A stretch of 64,000 nt of DNA from the NCBI GenBank assembly GCA_002483265.1, contig DLHO01000020.1, positions 58,312 to 122,311 of the forward strand, in the 5' to 3' direction. Position numbers and translations under genes: made by a program. Within the stretch, counting starts at the first letter, position 1; each line of letters starts with the position of its first letter. Positions 8,026-16,695 of this stretch are shown here, piece by piece. The notes beneath the pieces are model-generated. The model searched no databases. It saw nothing but the letters and a program-made list of their open reading frames with translations, and had not been told where the DNA came from. This stretch comes from Flavobacteriales bacterium UBA7666. Lineage in GTDB: Bacteria; Bacteroidota; Bacteroidia; Flavobacteriales_D; Crocinitomicaceae.

Positions 8026-8898
8026 TTACTTCCCAAACATATAGGAAAGTCCGATAGAGAAATTTGTCATCTTGTTTTCTGCAAGAAAATCGATTGCTTT
8101 TGATCCTGGATTGTAAAGCTGGTTTCCGTTTTCGTCGAAATAATAGTAGTCACCCTCTAGCTGGTTTGAATCATAAGTCACAGTGCCGTTTCTTTTATAA
8201 GTGATTTCATTGATGCGTGTCAGCAAGGTGTTCCTTAATAGTTGAACGCTGAATGCAAACTGAAGACCGAAGGCACCTCCTTTTTTCATGGACCAAGTTA
8301 AAGAGGTTCCGATTGTCCCATTAAGAAATACATTTTGGAAAGGACCATTTTCATAGCGCTGCGTTGTTTCATAACCTACATTGTAACTTAAATTATTTAA
8401 ACTGTCTGTATAGACCCCATGCCCAACTCTGGGATTTGTTATCAATACTTTGGCATCCACACCGATCTTAGGAAAGAGGGTAAGACGGTTTCCGAGTTCT
8501 ATTCGATGAACATAATACAAGGGAATAATTACAGATCCAACGTTGGTACGCATAGAACTCAATTCAACATTTTCCCGATTGGCGTTTGTTGCTGGGAGAG
8601 TGAAATTAAATTGATTGCTTATGCGCATGAGTTCAACTCCGATCCCGTATTCGATCCCGAAATTTTTGATGAAATTCATTTGTGAATATCGAACAGTAAT
8701 TCCAGCATTCCTTCGCACGTTTTCATAGGTCTGATCATTTAACATGAAGTCCGAATTATATAATCCGCTGGTTTTCGGTTTAGCATAACTGCTGTAAGTG
8801 ATGCTGATTACTTTGTATTCATTCTTTTTTACCGGGAGGTCCTGGGCTTTTACTGAGTTAATTACCAGGATCAAAGATGCGATTGCATAATGTTTCAT
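8026..8898 (-). CDS. Secreted protein, probable outer-membrane beta-barrel
   Basis: A 290-residue protein of no family I can name. The N-terminus MKHYAIASLILVINSVKA followed by Q is a signal peptide. The rest alternates short amphipathic strands with turns (for example GLQFAFSVQLL), and the chain ends NFSIGLSYMFGK, the terminal strand with a late aromatic residue expected of an outer-membrane barrel. It stands alone with its own terminator and lies divergent to the TPR-LuxR regulator at 9001. A role as a porin-like or adhesion-type surface protein is only inferred. Confidence 0.6.
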   Translation of the reverse strand: MKHYAIASLILVINSVKAQDLPVKKNEYKVISITYSSYAKPKTSGLYNSDFMLNDQTYENVRRNAGITVRYSQMNFIKNFGIEYGIGVELMRISNQFNFTLPATNANRENVELSSMRTNVGSVIIPLYYVHRIELGNRLTLFPKIGVDAKVLITNPRVGHGVYTDSLNNLSYNVGYETTQRYENGPFQNVFLNGTIGTSLTWSMKKGGAFGLQFAFSVQLLRNTLLTRINEITYKRNGTVTYDSNQLEGDYYYFDENGNQLYNPGSKAIDFLAENKMTNFSIGLSYMFGK

Positions 8899-8945
8899 AG
8901 GGTTATTTTTTTCAAACCTAGTTCGAAAAATTCACTTTTGATAGG

Positions 8946-8955
8946 GGTGTACACC
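8946..8955. promoter_or_regulatory. Perfect 10-bp palindrome in a divergent promoter region
   Basis: GGTGTACACC lies between the beta-barrel gene (start 8898, minus) and the TPR-LuxR gene (start 9001, plus). A second GTAC occurs 13 bp downstream, at 8960-8963. It could be an operator for either gene; no regulator can be assigned from sequence alone. Confidence 0.25.
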
Positions 8956-9000
8956 ATTTGTACTCCTATTTATGCGGAAAATCTTTCCTAATTTTAGCTC

Positions 9001-10875
9001 ATGTACCGGCTATTCTTTTTATTCCTGTTTCAATGTGTGCTTGTTGGAAAATTGGTTGGGCAAAACTCTTTCGATCAACAGCATGAAAAATTCATCCGTT
9101 TGCACAGAAATGCAGATCCGGATAAACTCCTTACTATTCTTCATGCCGAGGAGAAGCTCATCCGGCAAAAGAAGCCGAAGGCTTCCAATGCATATTATGC
9201 GAAATTGGCTTTGGATCGAGGAACCTATTTTTACATGATTGATGATTATGAAAAGAGTATTGCTTCTTTTCATCGTGCAGAGAAATTAAAGGGCTTGAAG
9301 TTGAGTCGCGACAGGATCTTACTTTATACGTATTTGGGAGTAAGCTACCGGAACGGGCGGGAAGATTTTGAGAAAGCCCACCTGTATATAGACAAGGCCA
9401 TTGAATTGGCGGAAAAGGAAACCGACCCGGATTTGCTTGCAAGCGCTATTATAAAAAAAGCGTCTAATTATTTTTATGATGACCAATATGCCCAAGCTGT
9501 TCGTTTACTTGAATCAGTTGCTAAGGACAAGAAGAAATGGAAAGGCTTAACGATTGAACGCAAACTACCGATTCACGGTTTATTGGCTCAGGGTTACAAT
9601 AAACTAGGCATTCATGCTAAAAGTTATGCCTATTTCACTTCATCAATTGAACTGGCTAAGAAAACGAATGACGATGAGCTCATTTCTGATCAATACCACA
9701 ATTTCATCATTTATTTTCTGGATAGACAACGCTATAAAGAGGCGAAGGAACAGATTTTTGAGGCGATTAAATTACTGAAAGACAAACCAGAAGCAAAAAA
9801 AAAGCTTTATGATTCCTATGCCATGTTAGCTCAAACCTACTCGTCACTCAATCAGCTGGATTCTGCTTTGTATTATGGTCAAATGTCACATGATTATGCG
9901 CTTAAAACAGGTGATAAAGAAAGCTTGTCGATTTCTTATGGCACACTTGGGCACATTTATGCCGAACATGGAGAGTATGAAAAATCACTGGATTTTCTAC
10001 TGAAATCGGAAGCAGTTGAAGAGCAATTGATCGACATGAGCACTAATTCTGATATTTATCACAATATTGGTGCTGTTTATCTTAAAATGAAGAATTACAG
10101 GCAATCGCTGGTTTACTATGGTAAATCCAATAAGATAGCTTACTTACAAGGAGATCTTTACACTTTGCAGTTAAATTATAGTGATCTGGCAAAATCTTAT
10201 ATTGGATTGGGAAATCCATCACTAGCGGTAGTGATGCAGGATTCTTCCTTTTTGTATTATGACAGCCTGAACAATATTGAAAAGAACAGGGAACTACTTC
10301 AGTTAGAAGTGCGTTATAAAACGAAGTTCAAAGATCAGGAGAATAAGCTGCTCAAGCTGGAAGTGAAAAAGCACCAGAAAGCGAAAAGAGATACTATTGT
10401 ACTGAGCCTTGTATTCATTGTTCTGTTGCTGGGAATCGTTTATATCCTTTTTATTAGCAACCGATTGAGAAAAAGTAAAGTTGCAGAAGCAGATGCTCAA
10501 ATCCGAAACCAAAAATTGGAAGAAGAATTGCTTGTTCAACGACTCAGTTTGCTCACAGAAGAAATAAACAGAAAGAATAAGTTGATTCAGTCATTGGAAA
10601 GCGGAGCAAACTCACTAGCTGAGGAAAGCTTATTGAATAATGTCACTTTGGAAAAAGACTGGCTGGCTTTTATGTCCGAGTTTGATAAAATACATGCTGG
10701 TTATCTGACGGAATTGAAGCGTCAGTTTCCGGATCTTACGACAAATAACCTGCGGCTTGCCGCAGTAGTTAAGCTAGAGTTTTCCAATAAAGAAATAGCC
10801 AATATTCTGTGCATTACCGAAAACGGAGTGAAGAAGGCAAAGCAACGTTTAAAGGAAAGAATGAAAATAGACTAA
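9001..10875 (+). CDS. TPR regulator with membrane helix, coiled coil and LuxR-like DNA-binding tail
   Basis: A 624-residue Bacteroidota-type regulator. A signal-like N-terminus (first 20 residues, ending VGQ) is followed by about ten tetratricopeptide-type helices from residue 40 to 440 (for example SISYGTLGHIYAEHGEYEKS). One transmembrane segment follows near residues 465-487 (IVLSLVFIVLLLGIVYILF), then a coiled coil. The C-terminal 65 residues contain LRLAAVVKLEFSNKEIANIL and CITENGVKKAKQRLKER, a LuxR/sigma-70 region 4-like helix-turn-helix. The layout suggests that the periplasmic TPR part senses a ligand or protein and the cytoplasmic tail binds DNA. The targets are unknown; the divergent beta-barrel gene is a candidate. 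Confidence 0.7.
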   Translation: MYRLFFLFLFQCVLVGKLVGQNSFDQQHEKFIRLHRNADPDKLLTILHAEEKLIRQKKPKASNAYYAKLALDRGTYFYMIDDYEKSIASFHRAEKLKGLKLSRDRILLYTYLGVSYRNGREDFEKAHLYIDKAIELAEKETDPDLLASAIIKKASNYFYDDQYAQAVRLLESVAKDKKKWKGLTIERKLPIHGLLAQGYNKLGIHAKSYAYFTSSIELAKKTNDDELISDQYHNFIIYFLDRQRYKEAKEQIFEAIKLLKDKPEAKKKLYDSYAMLAQTYSSLNQLDSALYYGQMSHDYALKTGDKESLSISYGTLGHIYAEHGEYEKSLDFLLKSEAVEEQLIDMSTNSDIYHNIGAVYLKMKNYRQSLVYYGKSNKIAYLQGDLYTLQLNYSDLAKSYIGLGNPSLAVVMQDSSFLYYDSLNNIEKNRELLQLEVRYKTKFKDQENKLLKLEVKKHQKAKRDTIVLSLVFIVLLLGIVYILFISNRLRKSKVAEADAQIRNQKLEEELLVQRLSLLTEEINRKNKLIQSLESGANSLAEESLLNNVTLEKDWLAFMSEFDKIHAGYLTELKRQFPDLTTNNLRLAAVVKLEFSNKEIANILCITENGVKKAKQRLKERMKID

Positions 10876-10893
10876 AGCTTTTTTCTTTTCAGA

Positions 10894-10939
10894 GTGGGAG
10901 TTAGGAGGAATTGCGATAATTTGCTCCAGATCCTCCCAC
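10894..10939. terminator. Hairpin between convergent genes, possible terminator
   Basis: GTGGGAG (10894-10900) pairs with CTCCCAC (10933-10939), with an inner GGAG/CTCC pairing. It lies between the ends of the TPR-LuxR gene (plus) and the oxidoreductase gene (minus). There is no strong T-run after it, so termination is uncertain. Confidence 0.3.
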
Positions 10940-10952
10940 AAATGCTTAGAAA

Positions 10953-11954
10953 TCACTTCATTTTTACAACAACTTTCCCTTTTGAACGACCACTTTCTAT
11001 GTAAGACAATGCTTCATTGGTTTTATCGAAAGGGTAGATTTTATCGACAACAGGTTTGATACTGCCAGATTCAATCAGTCTTGTAATTTCCTGTAATTGT
11101 TTTCCTTCAGCTCTCATAAATAGGAAGGAATAATTGACATCAAGCTTACCGGCCTTTTTTCGTACACCTGAACTAATCAGTGATAAAATGATTTTTACAA
11201 ACCAAGGTGCTTTTATTGCTTTTGCAAATTCAGGAGTCGGTGGACCCGAAATTGAAATGACTTTTCCATTTGGTTTTACTATTCGAAGCGATTTTTCAAG
11301 TGTGCTTTTATCCTGACTATTTAAGACCACATCATAATCTTTCAAAACATTTTCGAAATCCTGCTTTTTATAGTCAATTAATACATCGGCACCGAGTGAT
11401 TTTAGTAAGTCAAAACTTTTTTCACTGGCAGTCGTGGCAACAGTTGCTCCAAGATGTTTTGCCAATTGAATAGCAATTGTTCCAACACCTCCCGAACCTG
11501 CTTGAATGAATACTTTTTGTCCTTTTTTGATGTTTGCCCGTTCCACTAAAGCTTGCCAAACGGTTAAAGCTACTAATGGGATTGATGCAGCTTCTTCCAT
11601 TGAAAGGTTTTTGGGTTTGTACGCAACATCTTTTTCATCAATGGCAATGAATTCCGCAAGCGTTCCAATTCTAAAATCTGAAGGTCTTGAATAAACTTCA
11701 TCACCAACTTTGAATTTCGTCACTTTTGCTCCCACTTTAGTAATAACACCTGCAACGTCATGTCCAAGAATCAACGGGAGTTTATAAGGAAGTATCAGTT
11801 TAAATTCTCCGGACTTAATTTTAGAATCCAATAGATTTAATCCGGATGCATGAATTTCAATCAATACATCGTTTTCTTTGACTTCTGGCACAGGTATATC
11901 GGTCAATTGAAGACCTTCTGTTTTGCTGTATTTATTAATTACGAATGCTTTCAT
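10953..11954 (-). CDS. Medium-chain NADP-dependent oxidoreductase (quinone-reductase type)
   Basis: A 333-residue medium-chain dehydrogenase/reductase of the zinc-independent quinone oxidoreductase type. The N-terminal GroES-like domain carries GHDVAGVITKVGAKVTKFKVGD near residue 63. FIQAGSGGVGTIAIQLAKHLGA near residue 150 is the nucleotide-binding Rossmann loop, and LKSLGADVLIDYKKQDF follows. The catalytic and structural zinc cysteines of true alcohol dehydrogenases are absent. It probably reduces quinones or enones with NADPH. It starts 3 nt after the stop of the short-chain dehydrogenase, so the two form an operon, probably controlled by the divergent HxlR regulator at 12856. Confidence 0.82.
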   Translation of the reverse strand: MKAFVINKYSKTEGLQLTDIPVPEVKENDVLIEIHASGLNLLDSKIKSGEFKLILPYKLPLILGHDVAGVITKVGAKVTKFKVGDEVYSRPSDFRIGTLAEFIAIDEKDVAYKPKNLSMEEAASIPLVALTVWQALVERANIKKGQKVFIQAGSGGVGTIAIQLAKHLGATVATTASEKSFDLLKSLGADVLIDYKKQDFENVLKDYDVVLNSQDKSTLEKSLRIVKPNGKVISISGPPTPEFAKAIKAPWFVKIILSLISSGVRKKAGKLDVNYSFLFMRAEGKQLQEITRLIESGSIKPVVDKIYPFDKTNEALSYIESGRSKGKVVVKMK

Positions 11955-11957
11955 GGT

Positions 11958-12764
11958 TTAATTTTTAAATCTGTTAATATTTTTAATTACAGAATTTTCA
12001 AAGGTTTTAAATGCAAAATACTGTATTGCAGGGAATAAAGTAGATCCTTTGCCAACAGGATGATTGAATTTCGGGCTTTTACTTTCAACCAGTTTCAAAA
12101 GAGTTTTAACAACAGCAGTGGGCTCGTCTGATTTTGCAAATAAATCCCTGGTGTAATCTTCCAATTTTGTACGATAGGTGTCGTAATCACTAATTTTGTT
12201 TTCTGCAACTTTGGAGTTTGTCACCAGGTTGGTTTTGAAACCCACCGGTTCAACCATACTTACTTTTATATTAAACTCATTCAGCTCAAAACGCAATGAT
12301 CTGAAATAACCTTCCAATGCGTGCTTGGAAGCAGCGTAATAAGAACCACCGGGTAAACTGATTAATCCCATAATAGAACTTACCGTAATTATTTTACCGA
12401 AGCGTTGCTTTCTAAAATAGGGTAACAATTCATTCGTTAGCTTAACAGTTCCCCAAAAGTTGGTTTCGAATTGTTGCTTTCCTTGCGTTACGGTCGTTTC
12501 TTCGGCAAGTCCTGATAAATAGAATCCGGCATTGTTTATCAATACATCTAATTTATCGATCTCAGAAAAAAGCTTTTTACCAAAAGAGTTAATAGAATCG
12601 TCTTCAGTAATGTCCAATGCCAACATTTTGAAAGGAACTTTTGATTGCACTCCTTCCGGGTTTCTGCTTGTGCCAATTGCATTGTATCCTCTTTTGTGTA
12701 ACTCGTTTGCGAGTAATAAGCCAAAACCAGAGGAGGCACCGGTTACTAAAATATTTTGCTTCAT
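11958..12764 (-). CDS. Short-chain dehydrogenase/reductase
   Basis: A 268-residue classical SDR. It has the TGASSGFG cofactor loop at residues 7-14, DVLINNAGFYLSG near residue 74, the catalytic Ser in VSSIMGLIS and the active-site YAASKHALEGYFRSL near residue 142. An arginine in GTSRNPEG after the second strand suggests NADP. The substrate is unknown. It is the first gene of a two-gene unit with the quinone-type reductase, 91 bp from the divergently transcribed HxlR regulator. This layout is common for redox-responsive regulators controlling an adjacent oxidoreductase. Confidence 0.85.
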   Translation of the reverse strand: MKQNILVTGASSGFGLLLANELHKRGYNAIGTSRNPEGVQSKVPFKMLALDITEDDSINSFGKKLFSEIDKLDVLINNAGFYLSGLAEETTVTQGKQQFETNFWGTVKLTNELLPYFRKQRFGKIITVSSIMGLISLPGGSYYAASKHALEGYFRSLRFELNEFNIKVSMVEPVGFKTNLVTNSKVAENKISDYDTYRTKLEDYTRDLFAKSDEPTAVVKTLLKLVESKSPKFNHPVGKGSTLFPAIQYFAFKTFENSVIKNINRFKN

Positions 12765-12782
12765 CTTATTATTTTTAATCCG

Positions 12783-12790
12783 TATATTTG
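12783..12790 (+). promoter_or_regulatory. Candidate -7 promoter element for the HxlR gene
   Basis: TATATTTG matches the Bacteroidota TAnnTTTG element exactly and points toward the HxlR gene at 12856, implying a leader of about 60 nt. The candidate operator repeats lie just downstream, where a bound repressor would block transcription. Confidence 0.4.
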
Positions 12791-12799
12791 CTTGCGTTT

Positions 12800-12839
12800 T
12801 GCAAGTGCAATATTACAAATAACTTTTAAAATGCAAGTG
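12800..12839. promoter_or_regulatory. Candidate HxlR operator: direct repeats of TGCAAGTG
   Basis: TGCAAGTG occurs at 12800-12807 and again at 12832-12839, 32 bp apart (about three helical turns). The left copy overlaps two small dyads, CTTGC-GTTTT-GCAAG and TTGCA-AG-TGCAA. The sites fill the short region between the divergent SDR and HxlR genes, which fits an autoregulating repressor. No footprint data; inference only. Confidence 0.4.
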
Positions 12840-12855
12840 GTTTTAAAAATATATT

Positions 12856-13290
12856 ATGGCAGACATGAAAAAAAGGTCTGATTGTCCAATCAGCAGTTCC
12901 TTAGATATTTGGGGTGACAAATGGTCCTTGTTAATTGTTCGGGACTTACTGTTTTCCATACAATGTACATATGGAGACTTTCTGAAATCAGAAGAGAAAA
13001 TAGCGACTAATATTTTAGCAACTCGATTGCAAATGCTCGAATCGAATGGTATCATTACAAAGCTAGATCACCCGGATAGCAAAGCAAAAGTTCTATATCA
13101 ACTCACGCAAAAAGGAATTGATCTACTACCTTTAATGCTTGAAATTCATCTATGGGCAGATAAGTATTCAACCATACCACCTGAAAGAAATGCTATAATA
13201 AAAGAAGTGAAAAAGGATAAAGAAGCATTTATAAAATCGTATACCAAACAGTTAAAGAAACTTCAGGTAAAGGAATCTATTGAGCATTAG
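12856..13290 (+). CDS. HxlR-family winged-helix transcriptional regulator
   Basis: A 144-residue regulator. The N-terminal cysteine in SDCPISSSLDIWGDKWSLLIVRDLL is the family start; such cysteines sense thiol or aldehyde stress in some relatives. The winged helix continues through KIATNILATRLQMLESNGII and the wing YQLTQKGIDLLPLM. It has a charged C-terminal tail. The gene is divergent from the SDR/MDR operon, with repeat sequences between them. Control of those two reductases and of itself is therefore the likely role. Activator or repressor cannot be told from the sequence. Confidence 0.85.
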   Translation: MADMKKRSDCPISSSLDIWGDKWSLLIVRDLLFSIQCTYGDFLKSEEKIATNILATRLQMLESNGIITKLDHPDSKAKVLYQLTQKGIDLLPLMLEIHLWADKYSTIPPERNAIIKEVKKDKEAFIKSYTKQLKKLQVKESIEH

Positions 13291-13349
13291 TCAAAATTGA
13301 AAATTAGCCTTAATATTGCATTGTCCAAATTTTAAATTCCTCCGATAAA

Positions 13350-14147
13350 GTGACTTTCTTGAACAGACAAATACATTTTATAGCATCTATAAAAAGAAAG
13401 GTATTGGTTGGTTTTATTCTGTTCCTTTTTTTGTCCTTTGTCATTATTTTTTTGGAACCTTTTGATACCGATCAATTCCATTCGGATCATAAATTGTTGG
13501 TCCTTTCCATTTTTGGAGTTCTGATTTTCATTGCTTTTGTTATTTACAGCAGTCTGGAGAATTTCTGGTATTTCCGGGTTCGAAAAGTTTGGCGTGTTTC
13601 CCATGAAATCGTTTCTACGATTCTGTTTTTTCTGTTTTCCGGAAGTATTATTTATTTGTATAACGGATTGGTGATCAATCAGGGTGATTATTCGTTGAGG
13701 TCTCATCTGCTTTATTTAAAGAATATCGTATTACTGATGATTCCGGTTATAGCTCCCGTACTACTTTTTTTACGACAGAAATTTGGTGAACGAATTATTC
13801 CGCTTTCCAGCAATTCAATTCTTCTGACAGGAGAAAACAAGAATGAAACGCTCAGTCTGGAAAAGGAGGATCTGTTATTTATTAAAGCCTTCGAGAATTA
13901 CGTGGAGATTTATTTTGTGGATGATAACAACAAGGTGGTATCCAAAACATTTCGTCAAACACTTTCCAATGTTTACAAACAGATCCCATCTTTAGAAAAA
14001 TGTCACCGATCGTATCTGGTCAATCTAATTACTGTGAAAGAAATAATCGGTAATTCACAAAGCGCAAAAATCTCCTTCATTCATGGTGAAAAGGAAATTC
14101 CGCTGTCCAAAACCTATTATAAGCAGATCAAAAACCGTTTGGTCTAA
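13350..14147 (+). CDS. Membrane-anchored LytTR DNA-binding protein
   Basis: A 265-residue protein with four predicted membrane helices in the first 150 residues (VGFILFLFLSFVIIFL, LVLSIFGVLIFIAFVIY, IVSTILFFLFSGSIIYLY and VLLMIPVIAPVLLFL). A C-terminal LytTR domain follows (LLFIKAFENYVEIYFVDD, then FRQTLSNVYKQIP, CHRSYLVNL and IPLSKTYYKQIK). It lacks a receiver domain, so it is a one-component regulator in which the membrane part presumably senses the signal. The start used is GTG at 13350; the conserved domains do not depend on this choice. It is transcribed in the same direction as the secreted metallo-hydrolase at 14287 but is separated from it by 139 bp. Confidence 0.75.
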   Translation: MTFLNRQIHFIASIKRKVLVGFILFLFLSFVIIFLEPFDTDQFHSDHKLLVLSIFGVLIFIAFVIYSSLENFWYFRVRKVWRVSHEIVSTILFFLFSGSIIYLYNGLVINQGDYSLRSHLLYLKNIVLLMIPVIAPVLLFLRQKFGERIIPLSSNSILLTGENKNETLSLEKEDLLFIKAFENYVEIYFVDDNNKVVSKTFRQTLSNVYKQIPSLEKCHRSYLVNLITVKEIIGNSQSAKISFIHGEKEIPLSKTYYKQIKNRLV

Positions 14148-14286
14148 TTGTAGAATTGTACTAACAAGTATTCACATCTTATCTACTCGTCAAAAAAAGC
14201 ATGCATTTCATCACTTTTCGTGGAATAGTAAGCAATTTCAACCAATTTCGCACTTCTTTTGAAAACTCATTTAAACCAATCAATGT

Positions 14287-14973
14287 ATGTGTAGCAGCAA
14301 CAAATTGAAATTCATTCTGCTGAATTTCGCTCTCATTTTAGTTTTCAATTTTGCATCTGGTCAAACCAATCAGATAACCGTCCGATTCATTGGAAACTGT
14401 GGTCTCTATCTGACGGATGGGAATTCAAATATCTACCTTGATTTTCCTTATAAGTCAGGTGCTCATCATTACATGGAATACAATTTGGCTGAATTGGACA
14501 GCGTAAAGAATCATCCTGTTTTTATTTATACACATAGACATTCAGACCATTTTTCCGGACGATTGGTCAGAAAACTGTCGAAAAAGTTGGACGGTCAAAT
14601 CTTCACTCCAAGGAATGCCGAAAGTCTCAAAAAACTCAACACTCAATTGAAGGACTTCACCATAGAGACTCTTCATACGAAGCACCAATTTTCATTTAAC
14701 CATTACTCGTATGTGATTACCTGGCACAACAAGAAGATTTTCATTTCAGGAGACACTGAAAACTCAGATATTCTTACATCCTTAAAAGATCTTGATTGGG
14801 CATTTGTTCCAGCCTGGCTTGTCAGGGACGCGATGGAAAAGAAAGTTAAATTACAGGATATAAGCAAGATGATTGCTATTTACCACGTTGGACCAAGGGA
14901 TAAAATAACAAGTGATAGTCCGGAAATCAAGATACTGGATAAGCAGGGCGAACGGATTGCGATTCCTTACTGA
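14287..14973 (+). CDS. Secreted MBL-fold metallo-hydrolase
   Basis: A 228-residue protein with an N-terminal signal peptide (LLNFALILVFNFASGQ) and a metallo-beta-lactamase fold. IYTHRHSDHFSGRLV near residue 80 is the HxHxDH metal motif, and HNKKIFISGDTENSDIL near residue 153 supplies the bridging Asp. The closing IAIYHVGPRD contains the final metal His region. It resembles the UlaG/RomA-like group of MBL proteins more than true beta-lactamases. The substrate is unknown, and the protein is probably periplasmic. Immediate neighbours give no pathway clue. Confidence 0.75.
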   Translation: MCSSNKLKFILLNFALILVFNFASGQTNQITVRFIGNCGLYLTDGNSNIYLDFPYKSGAHHYMEYNLAELDSVKNHPVFIYTHRHSDHFSGRLVRKLSKKLDGQIFTPRNAESLKKLNTQLKDFTIETLHTKHQFSFNHYSYVITWHNKKIFISGDTENSDILTSLKDLDWAFVPAWLVRDAMEKKVKLQDISKMIAIYHVGPRDKITSDSPEIKILDKQGERIAIPY

Positions 14974-15025
14974 TTTTTTTTGATTCGTATAACGTTTGTT
15001 GGTCGTTATGTTACAACGAGCTCTC

Positions 15026-15670
15026 TCATTTTGAAATAAGTTTACTACTTCGCACCATTTCATAGATGAAAAGCGGAACGGACCATCCCATCCAGAAAAG
15101 GGAAGGGGATAGTTCCTCAAAACTGCCCAAACCTTGTATGTAAGGGATTTTAATAATTAAACCCGAAATAACAAATGCGACTGTTACGATGTAACTGCGG
15201 ATCATCCATTCCTTGTGGAGTTGGATTTTCTTTTTAATAGCAGCATAATAGGCAATAAAGGTGGAACTGATCCAAACACTCACCCAAATTTGAAGAGAAA
15301 AAGCATAAGGTAAGTTTACTTTGTATGCCGTAGTAAATGCTAAAATAACAGCACAGAAACTACTCGTTAGAACAGCCAGAAGGTAAATGAATCCAACAAT
15401 TCGATGGAGTCTCCGGCTGTAATTTCGTTGTTTTTGCCAAAACTGAATCATGCCTGAGATGATGGCTCCACCACCTGCGGTAATGTGCGCGATTAGAATC
15501 CATTTGTAGTCGTAGTATTTTCCCAGTGATTCGGGTGTTAATCGGAGGAAATGATCTGCGCTATGCATAAATGTCCAGGTAATGAAAATGACGATTATCC
15601 AAATTAAGAGCGGGATACTGTCGATTTTAGTCCATTTGAATGTCGATTTAGTTGCTGCTTTATTTTCCAT
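15026..15670 (-). CDS. DUF2306 multi-pass membrane protein
   Basis: A 214-residue membrane protein from the Met at 15670. The upstream codons back to 15724 add only polar residues, and the family begins near this Met. About six membrane helices are visible (IPLLIWIIVIFITWTFM, YDYKWILIAHITAGGGAIISG and others). HRIVGFIYLLAV in the middle and the later HKEWMIRSYIVTVAFV are the conserved His-containing motifs of the DUF2306 family, whose function is unknown. It lies divergent to an HxlR regulator 133 bp away, so the pair is probably one regulatory unit. Confidence 0.75.
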   Translation of the reverse strand: MENKAATKSTFKWTKIDSIPLLIWIIVIFITWTFMHSADHFLRLTPESLGKYYDYKWILIAHITAGGGAIISGMIQFWQKQRNYSRRLHRIVGFIYLLAVLTSSFCAVILAFTTAYKVNLPYAFSLQIWVSVWISSTFIAYYAAIKKKIQLHKEWMIRSYIVTVAFVISGLIIKIPYIQGLGSFEELSPSLFWMGWSVPLFIYEMVRSSKLISK

Positions 15671-15803
15671 TGGTCTGCTTTTTAGTAATCTGCAGCAAAT
15701 TTCATTGGAAAGAAAGATTCCCACAATACCCGAAAAAAGATTCGGTAGGGATGGGCAATTAATTTTTGAATGAATTCGGTAATTTTATCAAAAAAACCAG
15801 TTC

Positions 15804-16172
15804 ATGTATACCAGAAAGATAAAAGAGAATCTGGATTGCGGCATTCTTGTAGCAGCCAAAGTTTTTGGAGGTAAATGGAAATTGTGTGTATTAGATGCAA
15901 TCAATAGAGGATTCGTGCGACCGGCGGATATTTGTCGGTACATTGATGAGGCATCACCTCGCGTAATCGAAATGCAATTAGCGGAATTACTGTTTTTTGG
16001 TGTCATTGAAAAATGTGCGGAGGATGTTTATCCCAAAAAGACGGAGTATAAGTTGACAGCACTTGGAGAAAGTATCTTACCACTTTTGACACAGATGGAC
16101 AAATGGGGAACAGCACATTCTGAATTCATAAAAGAACGCCAAAGAGAATTGGAAGAAAGTCAGTCGGTATGA
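15804..16172 (+). CDS. HxlR-family transcriptional regulator
   Basis: A 122-residue winged-helix regulator. LDCGILVAAKVFGGKWKLCV keeps the family pattern of an N-terminal Cys followed by GGKW and a hydrophobic helix. ASPRVIEMQLAELLFFGVIEK is the recognition helix region, and YKLTALGESILPLLTQMDKWG the wing and dimer helix. It differs clearly from the HxlR protein at 12856, so this is not a recent duplication. The divergent DUF2306 gene is its most likely target. Confidence 0.85.
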   Translation: MYTRKIKENLDCGILVAAKVFGGKWKLCVLDAINRGFVRPADICRYIDEASPRVIEMQLAELLFFGVIEKCAEDVYPKKTEYKLTALGESILPLLTQMDKWGTAHSEFIKERQRELEESQSV

Positions 16173-16243
16173 ATGCTTCAGGAAAGAGTAAAAAAGCGCA
16201 TCAAAAATTAAGAGTATATTGAAAGAGTTAAATCAAGTGTAAA

Positions 16244-16684
16244 ATGACATTCACAATTTGGGGAGAAGCAGATTATATTAAGTTTACGTACGATGAAGTA
16301 TTTGGTTTTCCTGAAGAAACCTGCCATTGGGGTGGGTATGATGCTCGGGTTAAACTCGAAATAAAATCACGAAATTTCAGGGTAAACGAAGAATTTTATT
16401 CCTCAACAGGAGAACTGTATGAATTTGCTGAAGAATTGAAAGTTGTCAATGAAAAAATCAAAGGAGTAGTATCTTTTAGGTCTTATGAAGGAAACTTAGA
16501 ATTTACTATGACCTACGATAATTTAGGACACGTAAGAATTAAGGGTAATTTTTCAGAGCAAAATGAACTTTCAAATGAATTGTTCTTCGAATTCATTTCC
16601 GACCAATCTTTTATCAGGAGAGCCTTGGATGAAATAGAAGCGATTACTGCAAAATATGGTGGAAGGAGTGGAGTAATTTCTTGA
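16244..16684 (+). CDS. Possible WapI-like immunity-family protein
   Basis: A 146-residue cytoplasmic protein. Strand-rich segments are followed by a C-terminal helix: VKLEIKSRNFRVNEEFYSST, YEFAEELKVVNEKIKG, LEFTMTYDNLGHVRIKGNFS and SFIRRALDEIEAITAKYG. The order resembles the WapI-type immunity proteins (F.G.y.a.l...dl..f...L..l...l.G.a.f, then g.i.v.g, then dq..l...l..l). In Bacillus these neutralise the WapA toxin tail. I recognise it only by pattern, and there is no toxin gene next to it, so it could be an orphan immunity gene or an unrelated protein. It is convergent with the HD gene, with only 11 bp between them. Confidence 0.45.
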   Translation: MTFTIWGEADYIKFTYDEVFGFPEETCHWGGYDARVKLEIKSRNFRVNEEFYSSTGELYEFAEELKVVNEKIKGVVSFRSYEGNLEFTMTYDNLGHVRIKGNFSEQNELSNELFFEFISDQSFIRRALDEIEAITAKYGGRSGVIS

Positions 16685-16695
16685 CTTAATCGACT

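Noticed and set aside
13332..13706. 124-codon minus-strand open frame
   Set aside because: Lies wholly inside the LytTR membrane protein on the other strand and has a random, Asn/Gln-rich composition.
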